Origin: Halobellus rarus
Lineage (GTDB): Archaea; Halobacteriota; Halobacteria; Halobacteriales; Haloferacaceae
Reading direction: 5' to 3'
Assembly (NCBI RefSeq): GCF_024494595.1
Contig: NZ_JANHDI010000015.1
Span: 1 to 64,000 of the forward strand
DNA: 64,000 nucleotides
In this document: piece after piece, positions 16,355-25,261 of the stretch
Layout: every line of letters starts with the position of its first letter
Numbering within the stretch: the stretch's first letter is position 1
Translations under genes and position numbers: made by a program
Notes under the pieces: model-generated
Told to the model about the DNA's origin: nothing
What the model saw: the letters and a program-made list of their open reading frames with translations, nothing else
Database searches by the model: none

Positions 16355-16945
16355 ATGAGCAAACAGATCCTGATGATCGTCGGCGACTTCGGCGAGGACT
16401 ACGAGACGATGGTACCGTACCAGGCCCTGGAGATGGTCGGCCACGACGTCGACACCGTCTGTCCTGAGAAGGAGGCCGGCGACACGATCAAGACGGCGAT
16501 CCACGACTTCCGCGGGGATCAGACGTACCTCGAGACGCGCGGGCACGACTTCGAGGTGAACGCGACGATGGACGAGATCGACCCGGCCGACTACGACGCG
16601 CTCGTCGTCCCCGGCGGCCGGGCTCCGGAGTACCTTCGCACGTACGACGAGGTCCTGGACGCGGTCAGACACTTCTTCGAGGAGGACAAACCGGTCGCGG
16701 CGGTCTGCCACGGCCCCCAGATCCTCGCCGCCGCGGGCGTCCTCGACGGTTACGAGATGACGGCGTATCCCGCAGTCCGGGCGGAGGTCGAGGCCGCCGG
16801 CTGCTCGTGGGTCGACGAGACCACCGTCGACGGGAATCTCGTGACGGGGCAGGCCTGGCCCGACCACCCCGAGTGGCTGGCGGCGTTCCTCGATCTCCTC
16901 GGGACGGAGATCGAGACGGGTGAGGCCGCCGTCGCCGATGACTGA
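16355..16945 (+). CDS. DJ-1/PfpI family protein
   Basis: The product has 196 residues. The nucleophile elbow is intact: C118-H119 in A-V-C-H-G-P-Q, with E14/E17 in the G-E-D-Y-E segment as partner. Members act as glyoxalase III-like deglycases, chaperones or proteases; this one most resembles plain type-1 glutamine-amidotransferase-fold PfpI proteins of about 190-200 residues with the V-V-P-G-G-R-A-P-E-Y motif. A GTGAGGT stretch just upstream (16339-16345) could serve as ribosome binding site for ATG 16355. It is followed by short non-coding sequence. Confidence 0.88.
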   Translation: MSKQILMIVGDFGEDYETMVPYQALEMVGHDVDTVCPEKEAGDTIKTAIHDFRGDQTYLETRGHDFEVNATMDEIDPADYDALVVPGGRAPEYLRTYDEVLDAVRHFFEEDKPVAAVCHGPQILAAAGVLDGYEMTAYPAVRAEVEAAGCSWVDETTVDGNLVTGQAWPDHPEWLAAFLDLLGTEIETGEAAVADD

Positions 16946-17101
16946 GGAGAGCGGGTGGTCGCCGTCGCCGCCGATCGAGATGAGTGATGCGTCGTCGATG
17001 GCGGACACGGCAGCCGAGGCGAGGATCGCACGGCCGGTACGTGAGAGCTAGTGAACACGCTCCACAGTCGTATCGAGTGGTGTGGTAACGTCTGACAAAC
17101 A

Positions 17102-17109
17102 TTTATATA
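17102..17109 (+). promoter_or_regulatory. TATA box for the gene at 17132
   Basis: The box is TTTATATA. Its centre lies about 26 bases before the ATG at 17132, the distance expected from box to start site in archaea. The transcript is therefore probably leaderless. Confidence 0.7.
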
Positions 17110-17131
17110 CTATCGACGCGTTCCTTGGAGT

Positions 17132-17305
17132 ATGGAAAGTCAGCCGAACAGTCCGTACGTCTACTCCGAGGACGCCTCGGAGCCGGCCGAACCGTACGTC
17201 TCACACGACGAAGTCGAAGAAGCAGCCCTGCCCGACCCCGAGGGCCGGGACGTGATCATCGCGGACGGCCAGGCGATGAGCTACCGGGCGTATCACCGGC
17301 GCTGA
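17132..17305 (+). CDS. 57-residue acidic protein
   Basis: This short gene is supported by a strong TATA box at the right distance, an ATG and clear haloarchaeal codon use. The product has no Cys; it begins M-E-S-Q-P-N-S-P-Y-V-Y and ends in M-S-Y-R-A-Y-H-R-R. It contains Y-V-S-H-D-E-V-E-E-A-A. It is acidic in the middle and basic at the end. I do not recognise the family. The genes downstream (OsmC and hydrolase) run on the other strand. Confidence 0.6.
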   Translation: MESQPNSPYVYSEDASEPAEPYVSHDEVEEAALPDPEGRDVIIADGQAMSYRAYHRR

Positions 17306-17352
17306 GTCTGTTCTCCCGAACTGTTCACGATCGGCGGTGACAGCGGCCCGCC

Positions 17353-17751
17353 CTAGAACGCGTCGCCGTGGACCGTCGCGTCCGCGTGGAGTTCCTCGCG
17401 GAGCGCCGAGTGGACGTGGCAGATGCCTTCCGCTCGATCGAGAACCTCTTCGAACGTCTCCTCGTCGAGGTCGGCCTCGACGTAGATGTCGAACCGGATC
17501 GCCTCCAGATCGTCGTCTTCGTCGAGGTCCGCGTCGGCGTCGATCTGGACCTTACCCAGGTCGTCGTGGCCGCGCTGCTGGCCGCCGACGCGGAACGCCG
17601 GCAGGAAACAGGCGGCGTAGTCGGCGACGAGGACCGCGTTGGGGTTCGGACCCTTCTCGTCGGTCGCGTCGATGGTGAGTTCGAAGTCGCCCACCTGGCT
17701 CGTGCTCGCGAAACCTTCCTCGCTGACGGTCGAAGTCTGAATGTCGCTCAT
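17353..17751 (-). CDS. OsmC/Ohr family protein
   Basis: A 132-residue protein of the OsmC fold, dimeric thiol peroxidases that reduce organic hydroperoxides. Both catalytic cysteines are in place: C48 (D-Y-A-A-C-F-L-P-A-F) and C111 (G-I-C-H-V-H-S-A-L). The F-E-L-T-I-D-A segment and the central helix match. The catalytic Arg seen in Ohr/OsmC proteins is not obvious near the N-terminus, so the class is uncertain. ATG 17751 begins just before the fold. Stress regulation is likely by family, but no operator is seen. Confidence 0.85.
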   Translation of the reverse strand: MSDIQTSTVSEEGFASTSQVGDFELTIDATDEKGPNPNAVLVADYAACFLPAFRVGGQQRGHDDLGKVQIDADADLDEDDDLEAIRFDIYVEADLDEETFEEVLDRAEGICHVHSALREELHADATVHGDAF

Positions 17752-17866
17752 TCTATCGAAAGGGAGGATCGGGAGCGTCCTAAAGGTTGGCTACCGGGTC
17801 GTTTTCGCCCCGATCTGTGACCGAGGAGAGGTGGAGCGAAACGTCGGGGAGCGGTCGGTCCCGGCG

Positions 17867-18595
17867 CTACTCCAGCGTGAACGACTCGTCGCCGCCGAGA
17901 ACGTGGACTTCCGTCGGGGAGCCCGTCGCTTTCACCTCGCGGACGAAGTCGTCGGTGTCGATCTCGATCGGCGGGAACGAGTCGTAGTGCATCGGGAAGA
18001 CGTGATCGACGTCCAGCCAGTCCGTGGCGATGGCGGCCTGCACCGGCCCCATCGTGAAGTGGTCCCCGACCGGCAGCGCCGCGGCGTCGGGCTCCAGATA
18101 CGGGCCGATGACGTCTTTCATCTCCGACATCAGTCCGGTGTCGCCGGCGTGATAGAACGTCGTCGCGTCGGCGTCGGACTCCTGGGTGGGCTTCTTGTCG
18201 CTGATCAGGAAACCGACGGGGACGCCGAGGCTGGTCTCATAGCCCGTGTTGAGCCCGTTCGTGTGGTCCGCGCGGTGCATCGTCACGAAGGCGTCGCCGC
18301 ACTCGACGGTGCCGCCGATGTTCATCCCGACGCTCTCGTCGAAGCCGACTTCGGCCTCCATGTAGCCGGTCATCTCGGGGACGCCGACGACCGTCGCGTC
18401 GGTGAATTCCCCGGCGTCGCTGATGTGATCTGCGTGACCGTGTGTCAGGAGGAGGTAGTCCGGCGTCTCGACGTCCGCCGCCGAGAGGTCTGTCTTCGGG
18501 TTGTCGAAGAACGGGTCGATCAGGAAGGTTGTGCCGTCGACGTCGACGTGCCACGTCGAGTGGCCGTGCCACGTGAGTTCTATCGTCATATCCAT
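17867..18595 (-). CDS. metal-dependent hydrolase (UPF0173, beta-lactamase fold)
   Basis: The product has 242 residues. The zinc motif H-G-H-A-D-H is at residues 52-57, with a second His in T-M-H-R-A-D-H (about 105-112), then H-A-G-D-T near 150 and H-Y near 208. A short N-terminal W-H-G-H-S motif (residues 9-12) is the hallmark of UPF0173. Family members are cytoplasmic; their substrate is unknown. The start may be ATG 18595 or the ATG two codons later. A TTTATT stretch on the minus strand just upstream (near 18618) may hold the promoter. It is not coupled to the OsmC gene, with a 115-base spacer between. Confidence 0.86.
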   Translation of the reverse strand: MDMTIELTWHGHSTWHVDVDGTTFLIDPFFDNPKTDLSAADVETPDYLLLTHGHADHISDAGEFTDATVVGVPEMTGYMEAEVGFDESVGMNIGGTVECGDAFVTMHRADHTNGLNTGYETSLGVPVGFLISDKKPTQESDADATTFYHAGDTGLMSEMKDVIGPYLEPDAAALPVGDHFTMGPVQAAIATDWLDVDHVFPMHYDSFPPIEIDTDDFVREVKATGSPTEVHVLGGDESFTLE

Positions 18596-18755
18596 CTGTA
18601 CATTCTACAGGAACGACAATAAAGCGTACTGTCGTCGGGCGCGCGGACCCGCAACCGACCACTGCGCGGGGGGCCTGTCATCCCTGTCCGGAAGTCGTTG
18701 CATCCCGCTGCGTGTCGTTGAATCCTCCCGGGAAGTGTCGAGTGCTGCGCGCACG

Positions 18756-18763
18756 TATTTATT
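18756..18763 (+). promoter_or_regulatory. TATA box for the AIM24-family gene
   Basis: TATTTATT, centred about 26 bases before the ATG at 18785, indicates a leaderless transcript. Confidence 0.6.
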
Positions 18764-18784
18764 CTCAGACGACATTTTCTCCCT

Positions 18785-19459
18785 ATGGATTTCGACATCG
18801 ACTATCAGCCGTCGTTCGCCCTCCTGACCGTCTCGCTCGACGCCGACGAATCGATACGCGCCGAGGCGGGAGCGATGGTGTCACACGACACGACCATCGG
18901 GATGGAAACGGCCGCCACGGGGGGGTTCCTCTCGTCGATCAAGCGGTCGCTCGGCGGGGAGAGCTTCTTTCAGAACACCTTCACCGCGAACGACGCCGGC
19001 GACGTGCAGTTGGCCCCGCCGCTGCCGGGCGACATCACCCACCTCGGTCTCCGAGACGAGGCGGTGTACGTCCAGTCGGGGTCGTACCTCGCGGGAGACG
19101 CCGAACTCGACGTCGACACCGAGTTCGGCGGCGGCCGAACGTTCTTCGGAGGTGAGGGGTTGTTCCTCCTGAAGGTGAGCGGCAGCGGCCCGCTGTTTCT
19201 GTCGAGTTACGGCGCGATTCACGCCGTCGACGTCTCCGAGGAGCGACCGTTCGTCGTCGACACGGGACACATCGTCGCGTTCGAGGACTCGCTTTCGTTC
19301 TCGGTGCGCCGCGTCGGCGGCCTGCGATCGACGCTCGCGAGCGGCGAGGGGTTGGTCTGCGAGTTCGAGGGCACCGGGAGGGTCTGGCTCCAGTCGCGGA
19401 GCGCGGACGCCCTCATCTCGTGGCTCGCCCCACAATTGCCGACGCAGTCGAGCGACTGA
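18785..19459 (+). CDS. AIM24 family protein
   Basis: The product has 224 residues and belongs to the TIGR00266/AIM24 group: a double-stranded beta-helix-like protein without catalytic motif. Typical are the first strand (F-x-I-D-Y-x-P-x-F), S-I-R-A-E-A-G-A-M-V-S, the K-R-S-L-G-G-E-S-F-F-Q-N-T-F-T, then G-G-E-G-L-F-L-L-K-V-S-G-S-G and the G-H-I-V-A-F closing segment. The yeast homologue supports mitochondrial inner-membrane architecture; the archaeal role is unknown. It stands in front of a fumarylacetoacetase-family gene, separated by 80 bases. Confidence 0.88.
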   Translation: MDFDIDYQPSFALLTVSLDADESIRAEAGAMVSHDTTIGMETAATGGFLSSIKRSLGGESFFQNTFTANDAGDVQLAPPLPGDITHLGLRDEAVYVQSGSYLAGDAELDVDTEFGGGRTFFGGEGLFLLKVSGSGPLFLSSYGAIHAVDVSEERPFVVDTGHIVAFEDSLSFSVRRVGGLRSTLASGEGLVCEFEGTGRVWLQSRSADALISWLAPQLPTQSSD

Positions 19460-19539
19460 CCGCCACCGCGGAGGGGATCCGAAACGGACCCCACGACTCG
19501 ATGGAAAGAACGAAGCGCCGCGCGGACGACGCCCCGGTT

Positions 19540-20274
19540 ATGCACACGGTCAGGTTCAGAGACCCGGCGGGATCGGTTCGAGAGGGCGAGTGGCACGGTG
19601 ACAGTGTCTCCTTCGGTGGGGCGACGTACGACATCGACGACGTCGACGTGCTGCCGCCGTCGGAACCGACGAAGATCGTCTGTGTCGGCCGCAACTACGC
19701 CGACCACGCCGCGGAGATGGACAACGAGATCCCAGATCGACCGCTGCTCTTTCTGAAGCCGCCGAACACGCTGTCGGCTCACGGCGACACGGTGACGCTG
19801 CCCGCCGGCAAGGACCGACTCGACCACGAGGCCGAGATCGCCGTCGTGATCGGCGAGGCCGCTCGGAACGTCGACGCCGCCGACGCGATGGACCACGTCG
19901 CGGGGTTCACCTGCCTGAACGACCTCTCGAACCGCGACGATCAGCGGCGGGAGACGAACTGGGTCCGCGGGAAGGCGTTCGACAACGCCGCACCGATGGG
20001 GCCGGTGCTCGCGACTCCCGACGAGGTACCCGACGACGCCGACATCGAACTGCGCGTGAACGGGGAGACGAGACAGTCCTCCTCGCGGGACCACCTCGCG
20101 TTCGACGTTCCGACACTCATCGAGGAGATCACGACCTACATGACGCTGGAACCGGGCGACGTCATCGCGACCGGGACCCCCGGCGGCGTCGGTCCGCTGG
20201 AAGACGGCGACACCGTCGAAGTGGAACTGGCGGGCGTGGGCACCCTCGAACACGACGTCCGGATCCCGGAGTAG
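19540..20274 (+). CDS. fumarylacetoacetate hydrolase family protein
   Basis: The product has 244 residues. Visible are V-G-R-N-Y-A-D-H-A (start of the catalytic domain, about 49-57), the F-L-K-P-P segment, the metal-binding E-A-E-I-A-V (E...E) near 92-97, N-D-L-S-N-R-D-D-Q and the G-T-P-G-G-V-G-P near the C-terminus. Members are Mg-dependent C-C hydrolases, isomerases or oxaloacetate/acylpyruvate decarboxylases; the substrate cannot be told. ATG 19540 leaves a short N-terminal cap. A more upstream in-frame codon at 19420 lies inside the AIM24 gene. There is no aromatic catabolism gene nearby. Confidence 0.88.
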   Translation: MHTVRFRDPAGSVREGEWHGDSVSFGGATYDIDDVDVLPPSEPTKIVCVGRNYADHAAEMDNEIPDRPLLFLKPPNTLSAHGDTVTLPAGKDRLDHEAEIAVVIGEAARNVDAADAMDHVAGFTCLNDLSNRDDQRRETNWVRGKAFDNAAPMGPVLATPDEVPDDADIELRVNGETRQSSSRDHLAFDVPTLIEEITTYMTLEPGDVIATGTPGGVGPLEDGDTVEVELAGVGTLEHDVRIPE

Positions 20275-20400
20275 ATGCGACTCACGGGTAGCGAGAGCGA
20301 ACCCCGGATCGACTCCCAGTACAGCTGACGAGGCTCGGCAGTTCACCCGTTGCGACCGAACAGGCAGCCTCGTCTCCTCGACTACTCCGAAAGGGCAACC

Positions 20401-20421
20401 CCTAAGTTTAGGCTTACCTAA
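20401..20421 (+). promoter_or_regulatory. possible metal-responsive operator (TTAGG/CCTAA half-sites)
   Basis: Three half-sites stand in a row: CCTAA (20401-20405), TTAGG (20408-20412) and CCTAA (20417-20421). The last two form TTAGG-N4-CCTAA, which resembles the DtxR/IdeR iron-box spacing. The block ends 9 bases before the GTG of the dehydrogenase subunit gene, where a bound repressor would block start-site access. The half-sites are seen; the regulator is inferred. Confidence 0.45.
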
Positions 20422-20430
20422 TCTGTCGCC

Positions 20431-21042
20431 GTGGAACTGACGCGACGCGACGCGATGGCAGCGCTCGCTGCCGCGGGCGCAACGGTCGGTGGGGGCGTGC
20501 TCTTCGGGCGGATGGTCCCGCCGCGCTCGGACGGCGGTGGGGCCGCATCCGACGGACGGGATCCGTCCGCAGCGCCGTCGCTGTCGAGTGACCTCCTCGA
20601 CCTGCTGGACGCCACGGCCGAGGTTCTCTACCCGGACGGCGTCGAGGGACGCCGCGACTTCGTCGAGACGTACGTCCTGGGCCGGGTCTCGGACCGGTCG
20701 GACTACCGCGACGGACTCCGGGAGGCGGCCGCCCAGCTCGACGCCGTCGCCCGCGACTGGGAGGGCTCCCCGTACGCCGAACTCGATGCCGACGCTCGCG
20801 ACCGAATACTCCGGAACCTCGGCGTCGAGACCGCCGATCCCGATCCCGAGGGACCGATCTCGGACCGGATCCGGTTCTACCTGGTCGACGACCTGCTCTT
20901 CGCCTTCTACTCGTCGCCCGCGGGCGGCCGTCTCGTGGGCATCGAGAACCCGATCGGTCACCCGGGCGGCATCGAGAGCTACCAGCGCGGGACGATGCCC
21001 GACGCACCCGGCAACACGAACGGCGGTGAGAGCGATGGCTGA
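20431..21042 (+). CDS. gluconate 2-dehydrogenase subunit 3 family protein
   Basis: The product has 203 residues. The N-terminus is a twin-arginine signal (T-R-R-D-A-M-A-A-L-A-A-A-G), suggesting Tat export together with its cofactor-loaded partner. The mature part shows L-L-D-L-L-D-A-T-A-E-V-L-Y-P and the F-V-E-T-Y-V segment, as in the small (gamma) subunit of membrane gluconate 2-dehydrogenase complexes. The subunit lacks a cofactor and ferries the FAD-containing large subunit through the Tat pathway. GTG 20431 has only short leader sequence; the operator-like block is directly upstream. Its 3' end overlaps the GMC gene, so the two are a co-translated pair. No cytochrome subunit follows. Confidence 0.85.
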   Translation: MELTRRDAMAALAAAGATVGGGVLFGRMVPPRSDGGGAASDGRDPSAAPSLSSDLLDLLDATAEVLYPDGVEGRRDFVETYVLGRVSDRSDYRDGLREAAAQLDAVARDWEGSPYAELDADARDRILRNLGVETADPDPEGPISDRIRFYLVDDLLFAFYSSPAGGRLVGIENPIGHPGGIESYQRGTMPDAPGNTNGGESDG

Positions 21043-22642
21043 GGACGGCGGCGTCGGCGACAGTATCGACCGTACGCCTGCCTCCAGCGCGGACGTCTGC
21101 GTCGTCGGCTCCGGTCCCGCGGGCGCGCTCGTCGCGCACCGGCTCGCGGCGCAGGGTGCCGACGTCGTCGTCCTCGAAGCGGGCCCCCGATTCGACTTCG
21201 CGGGCCGACGGGAGCAGCAGGAAGAGCACATCCGGCCGGGGATGGGCGACCCCTGGGAGATGGGCGGTCCGCGCGACGACTACACGACCGCCGGTCGCCA
21301 CTACCCGCTGAACGCCGCGCGCGTGAAGGGCGTCGGGGGATCGACCCTGCACTGGCAGGGGATGGTGATGCGCCTACACGAACGCGACTTCGAGATGGAG
21401 ACGCGCCACGGCGTCGGTGCCGACTGGCCGATCGACTACGACGACCTGCGGCCGTACTACGCCGAGGCCGAGCGCGCCCTCGGCGTCGCGGGCGCGATGG
21501 ACAATCCCTACGCGCCGCCGCGAGAGGAACCGTTCCCACTGTCGGCCTTTCCGCCCTCATACTCGGACTCGCTGTTCGCGGAGGCCTGCGAACGGCTGGG
21601 AATCGATATGCACTCCGTTCCGAACGCCCGCAACTCCGAGCCGTACGACGGCCGCGCCCCCTGTCAGGGGTACGGGACGTGCCGGCCGGTCTGCCCCTCG
21701 GGCGCGAAGTACACGGCCGAATCCCACGTGACGAAGGCCGAGTCCGCCGGCGCGCGCGTGATCGACCACGCGCCCGTCCAGCGACTCGAACACGACGACA
21801 CGGGCGAGGTCGTCGAACGCGCGGTCTATGCGACTCCCGACGGCACCGAACATCACCAGCGCGCGCGGCGGTTCGTCCTCGCCTGCGGCGGGGTCGAGAA
21901 CGCTCGCCTGCTGCTGCTCTCCGAATCCGAGCAGTACCCCGGCGGCCTGGCGAACTCCTCGGACGCCGTCGGACGCTTCTTTATGGATCACCTGTTCGCC
22001 GGCGCTGGCGCTCGCCTCGACGAACCCACTCGACAGAACCACGTCGGGTTCATCACCAGCGAGTGCCATCAGTTCTACGACGACGAGAACCCGATCGAGG
22101 GGACGAAACTGGAGTTTCTCAACTACGCGGGGCCGTCGCCGGTGATCGAGGCGCTGCACGCGGAGACGTGGGGCGACGAACTGCTGACCCAACTTCGAGA
22201 CTCCTACGGGACGCACATCGCGATGGGTGGGCTCGTCGAGCAGTTACCCGACGCCGAGAACCGGATCACGCTGGATCCGAACCGACGGGACGACCACGGC
22301 AACCCCGTCCCGCACGTCGAGTGGTCCCTTTCCGATCGGACGAAACGAGCGATTCGGCGGGCGAACGACGTCCAGCACGCGATTTTGGAAGAGCTCGGCG
22401 CGTCGATCGAGTGGACGGTCGGCCCGGAGGCGACGGGTCCGGCGTACCATCAGATGGGTACGACGCGGATGGGAGGGGACCCCGACGAGAGCGTCGTCGA
22501 CGCCGACTGCCGGACGCACGACCTCTCGAACCTCTGGGTCGTCGGCTCTTCGGTGTTTCCGACCGGCGGCGCGATGAACCCGACGCTCACCATCGCCGCC
22601 CTCTCGCTTCGCGCGGCGGAATCGCTGTCGGCGTCGCTGTAG
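21035..22642 (+). CDS. GMC family oxidoreductase (large, FAD subunit)
   Basis: A 535-residue flavoprotein of the glucose-methanol-choline family, probably oxidising a sugar or sugar acid outside the membrane. The FAD-binding G-S-G-P-A-G-A at about 26-32 is followed by V-V-V-L-E-A-G, then G-G-S-T-L-H-W-Q-G, the Cys segment C-Q-G-Y-G-T-C-R-P-V-C (near 210) typical of gluconate/sorbitol dehydrogenases, the catalytic His in Y-H-Q-M-G-T-T-R-M-G (about 470), and F-P-T-G-G-A-M-N-P-T (about 510). It has no own signal peptide and would travel with the Tat-signalled small subunit encoded immediately upstream. Its electron acceptor is unknown; a cytochrome or quinone is likely. Confidence 0.9.
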   Translation: MAEDGGVGDSIDRTPASSADVCVVGSGPAGALVAHRLAAQGADVVVLEAGPRFDFAGRREQQEEHIRPGMGDPWEMGGPRDDYTTAGRHYPLNAARVKGVGGSTLHWQGMVMRLHERDFEMETRHGVGADWPIDYDDLRPYYAEAERALGVAGAMDNPYAPPREEPFPLSAFPPSYSDSLFAEACERLGIDMHSVPNARNSEPYDGRAPCQGYGTCRPVCPSGAKYTAESHVTKAESAGARVIDHAPVQRLEHDDTGEVVERAVYATPDGTEHHQRARRFVLACGGVENARLLLLSESEQYPGGLANSSDAVGRFFMDHLFAGAGARLDEPTRQNHVGFITSECHQFYDDENPIEGTKLEFLNYAGPSPVIEALHAETWGDELLTQLRDSYGTHIAMGGLVEQLPDAENRITLDPNRRDDHGNPVPHVEWSLSDRTKRAIRRANDVQHAILEELGASIEWTVGPEATGPAYHQMGTTRMGGDPDESVVDADCRTHDLSNLWVVGSSVFPTGGAMNPTLTIAALSLRAAESLSASL

Positions 22643-22762
22643 CTCCCGACGGCCTCCCGAAGGCGGTCGTCTCCGGTAACTGCCCAAACGCGGTCGACGT
22701 CGGTGCGCCGACTCCGCTCCGGAGACGCACCCTTAAAGACCCGCGGGCGACAGCGTACGCGT

Positions 22763-23860
22763 ATGGAACCGAGGGACCTCTCCGCACACGAGGCGTACGT
22801 ACCCGGCCGCGGGGCCGAGGAGGTGGCCCGCGACCTCGGGATGGACTCCGAGGAGCTGACGAAACTGTCGTCGAACGAGAACCCGCACGGGCCGAGCCCC
22901 GCTGCGGTCGCGGCCGTCGAGGCCGCCGCGCCCGACGTGAACGTCTATCCGAAGGCCTCCCACACTGATCTCACCGCGCGGATCGCCGAGAAGTGGGGAC
23001 TGGGCGACTCTCAGGTGTGGGTGAGCGCCGGCGCGGACGGTTCGATCGACTATCTCTCTCGCGCCTTTCTGGAACCCAACGACGACATCCTCGTCCCGAA
23101 ACCGGGATTCTCCTACTACTCGATGTCGGCGCGGTACCACCACGGCGACGCGTCGACGTATTCCATCTCGAAGGGCGACGACTTCGAACAGAGCGCCGAA
23201 ACGATCCTGTCGGCGTACGACGGCGAACGGATCGTCTACGCGACGACGCCGCACAATCCCACGGGATCGGTGCTTCCGCGGGAGGAGATCCGGACGCTCG
23301 CGGAGGAGGTCGACGAGCAGACGCTCGTCGTCGTCGACGAGGCGTACGCCGAGTACGCGGAAGTGCCCTCGTCTATCGATCTGCTCGACGAGTACGACAA
23401 CCTCGCGGTGCTCCGCACGTTCTCGAAAGCCTACGGTCTCGCGGGGCTGCGAATCGGCTACGCGGCCGTCCCGTCAGCGTGGGCCGACGCCTACGCCCGG
23501 GTGAACACCCCGTTCGCGGCCAACGAACTCGCGTGCCGCGCCGCGCTGGCTGCGATCGACGACGAGGAACACCTCGAACGTTCCGTCGCGACGGCTCGAT
23601 GGGCCCGCGAGTACTATCGCGAGGAACTCGACGTGCCGACGTGGGGCTCCGGCGGCAACTTCGTCCTCTGTGAGGTGGGCGACGGGACCGCCGTCGCCGA
23701 GGCGACGCAGGAACGGGGCGTCATCGTCCGCGACACCTCCAGTTTCGGTCTCCCCGAGTGCGTGCGGGTCTCCTGCGGGACGCGCGAGGAGACGAAAACG
23801 GCGGTCGCGGTGCTCAACGAGGTCGTCGCCGATCTCCGCCCGGAGGCCTCCGAGCCGTGA
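22763..23860 (+). CDS. hisC: histidinol-phosphate aminotransferase
   Basis: A 365-residue PLP enzyme of fold type I that converts imidazole acetol phosphate to histidinol phosphate in histidine synthesis. Lysine K222 (T-F-S-K-A-Y) binds PLP; N-P-H-G-P-S near 45, the Y-P-K-A-S segment, P-H-N-P-T-G (about 165) and the R in A-G-L-R-I-G-Y are all present. ATG 22763 was preferred over an upstream in-frame start. It is the first of three end-to-end overlapping genes. In haloarchaea hisC is often the lone his gene in this position, next to the kinase and the phosphatidyltransferase. Confidence 0.9.
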   Translation: MEPRDLSAHEAYVPGRGAEEVARDLGMDSEELTKLSSNENPHGPSPAAVAAVEAAAPDVNVYPKASHTDLTARIAEKWGLGDSQVWVSAGADGSIDYLSRAFLEPNDDILVPKPGFSYYSMSARYHHGDASTYSISKGDDFEQSAETILSAYDGERIVYATTPHNPTGSVLPREEIRTLAEEVDEQTLVVVDEAYAEYAEVPSSIDLLDEYDNLAVLRTFSKAYGLAGLRIGYAAVPSAWADAYARVNTPFAANELACRAALAAIDDEEHLERSVATARWAREYYREELDVPTWGSGGNFVLCEVGDGTAVAEATQERGVIVRDTSSFGLPECVRVSCGTREETKTAVAVLNEVVADLRPEASEP

Positions 23861-24411
23861 GCCGAATCGCCCTCACCGGAACGCCCGGAACGGGGAAGAC
23901 GACCGTCTCGGAACTCGTCGCCGAGGCGGTGGACGTCGAGGTCGTCCACCTGAACGACGCGATCCGAGAGGCCGAACTCTTCGAAGAGCGCGACGTCGAG
24001 CGCGACTCGCTGGTGGCCGACCTCGACGCCGTCGAGGCGTGGCTCGACGAGCGGGAGGCCAGCTCCGGAGGTCACGCCGACGAGGGAACCGAACGCGACG
24101 TCCTCGTCGAGTCGCACCTCGCTCACCTCCTCGACGTCGACCGCGTGATCGTGCTCCGCTGTCACCCGGACGAGCTGAACCCGCGGCTCCGTGAGCGCGG
24201 CGAGTCCGAGGCCTCGATCGCCGAGAACGCCGAGAGCGAGGCGCTCGACGTGATTCTCGCGGAGGCGGTCGAACGGCACGGCGCGGAGTCGGTCTGGGAG
24301 ATCGACACGACCGGTCGCGCTCCCGAGACAGTCGCCGACGACGTGGCGGCCGCTATCGAGGGCGACACCGAACCCCGCGTCGGCGTCGTCGACTTCGTCG
24401 AGTACCTATGA
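23857..24411 (+). CDS. adenylate kinase family protein (AK6/Fap7 type)
   Basis: The product has 184 residues, a small P-loop kinase with Walker A G-T-P-G-T-G-K-T-T at residues 7-15. The archaeal members of the AK6/Fap7 family have adenylate kinase and ATPase activity and help 18S/16S rRNA maturation by binding uS11. The E-S-H-L-A-H segment near 87 and the L-R-C-H-P-D-E-L near 102 match the family. GTG 23857 overlaps the hisC stop as GTGA, and its own end overlaps the next gene as ATGA, so it is part of a tightly coupled operon. Confidence 0.85.
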   Translation: MSRIALTGTPGTGKTTVSELVAEAVDVEVVHLNDAIREAELFEERDVERDSLVADLDAVEAWLDEREASSGGHADEGTERDVLVESHLAHLLDVDRVIVLRCHPDELNPRLRERGESEASIAENAESEALDVILAEAVERHGAESVWEIDTTGRAPETVADDVAAAIEGDTEPRVGVVDFVEYL

Positions 24412-25031
24412 CGCTCGATCAGTACCGCGACCTCGCGGACCGGCTGCTCGGCCCGTTCGTCGCCGCCGCCGATCGGGTGGGGTTGACCCCCGACGGTGTC
24501 AGCGTCGTCGCGTTCGGCTTCGCGATCGCCGCCGGGGGCGCGTTCGCGCTCGCGACCCCGGCGTGGTACGCCGCCGGCGCGCTGTTCGTCCTCTGCAACG
24601 GGTGGCTCGACCTCGTGGACGGTGCACTGGCCAGGGCACAGGGCGTCGAGAGCGACGGCGGCGACCTCCTCGATCACGTCCTCGACCGCTACGCCGACAT
24701 CGCGATGCTCGTCGGTCTCGCGGCCGGCATCGACGCCTACGCGCTCGGACTGGCTGCGGTCACCGGCGTGTTGATGACCTCCTACCTCGGGACGCAGATC
24801 CAGGCCGTCGGCCTCGGCCGCGCCTACGGCGGCCTCGTCGGCCGCGCGGACCGCCTCGCGATCATCGGCGTGGCCGCGTTCGCCGCGGCGCTGTCGCTGG
24901 CGGTGGCTTCCGTTCCCGTTCAACTGCTCGGGCTGTCGCTCGTGGGGTGGCTCCTCGTCTTCTTCGCCGTCGTCGGTCACCTCACGGCGCTGCAGCGATT
25001 CTGGGGCGCGTGGTCGGACCTGTCGGCGTAG
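24408..25031 (+). CDS. CDP-alcohol phosphatidyltransferase family protein
   Basis: A 207-residue membrane enzyme that joins a CDP-activated lipid to an alcohol and releases CMP. The full signature D-x2-D-G-x2-A-R-x8-G-x3-D-x3-D is visible at about 65-88 (D-L-V-D-G-A-L-A-R ... D-L-L-D-H-V-L-D). Five to six hydrophobic segments surround it. In archaea this family makes archaetidylserine, archaetidylinositol phosphate or archaetidylglycerol phosphate; which one applies is not visible. ATG 24408 overlaps the stop of the kinase gene. The following gene begins after 230 bases, so it probably ends the operon. Confidence 0.88.
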   Translation: MTLDQYRDLADRLLGPFVAAADRVGLTPDGVSVVAFGFAIAAGGAFALATPAWYAAGALFVLCNGWLDLVDGALARAQGVESDGGDLLDHVLDRYADIAMLVGLAAGIDAYALGLAAVTGVLMTSYLGTQIQAVGLGRAYGGLVGRADRLAIIGVAAFAAALSLAVASVPVQLLGLSLVGWLLVFFAVVGHLTALQRFWGAWSDLSA

Positions 25032-25261
25032 CGGGGTTGGAGATGGGTCTTCGGACGATGGCGGACAGTCGGCACCCGCTCGCGGCGACGCCCTCGCAAC
25101 GCCGCCGCCTCGTCCCCGCGTCGACGTGCCGAGCAACCGCGACCCGACGCGGGGTGGCTGTCAGATCACGCCGGGGGTGGTCCCGCTATCGGATATAAAC
25201 TCTCGCCGACGGGCGACGGAGCGGGACAAAATTGATACGGGATTCCCGTCTGATTTCACGT

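Noticed and set aside
16980..17051. 23-codon open frame after the DJ-1 gene
   Set aside because: Too short, no promoter or coupling evidence, and no homology pattern that I recognise.
19219..21231. 670-codon minus-strand open frame
   Set aside because: It crosses three clear plus-strand genes and has no motif.
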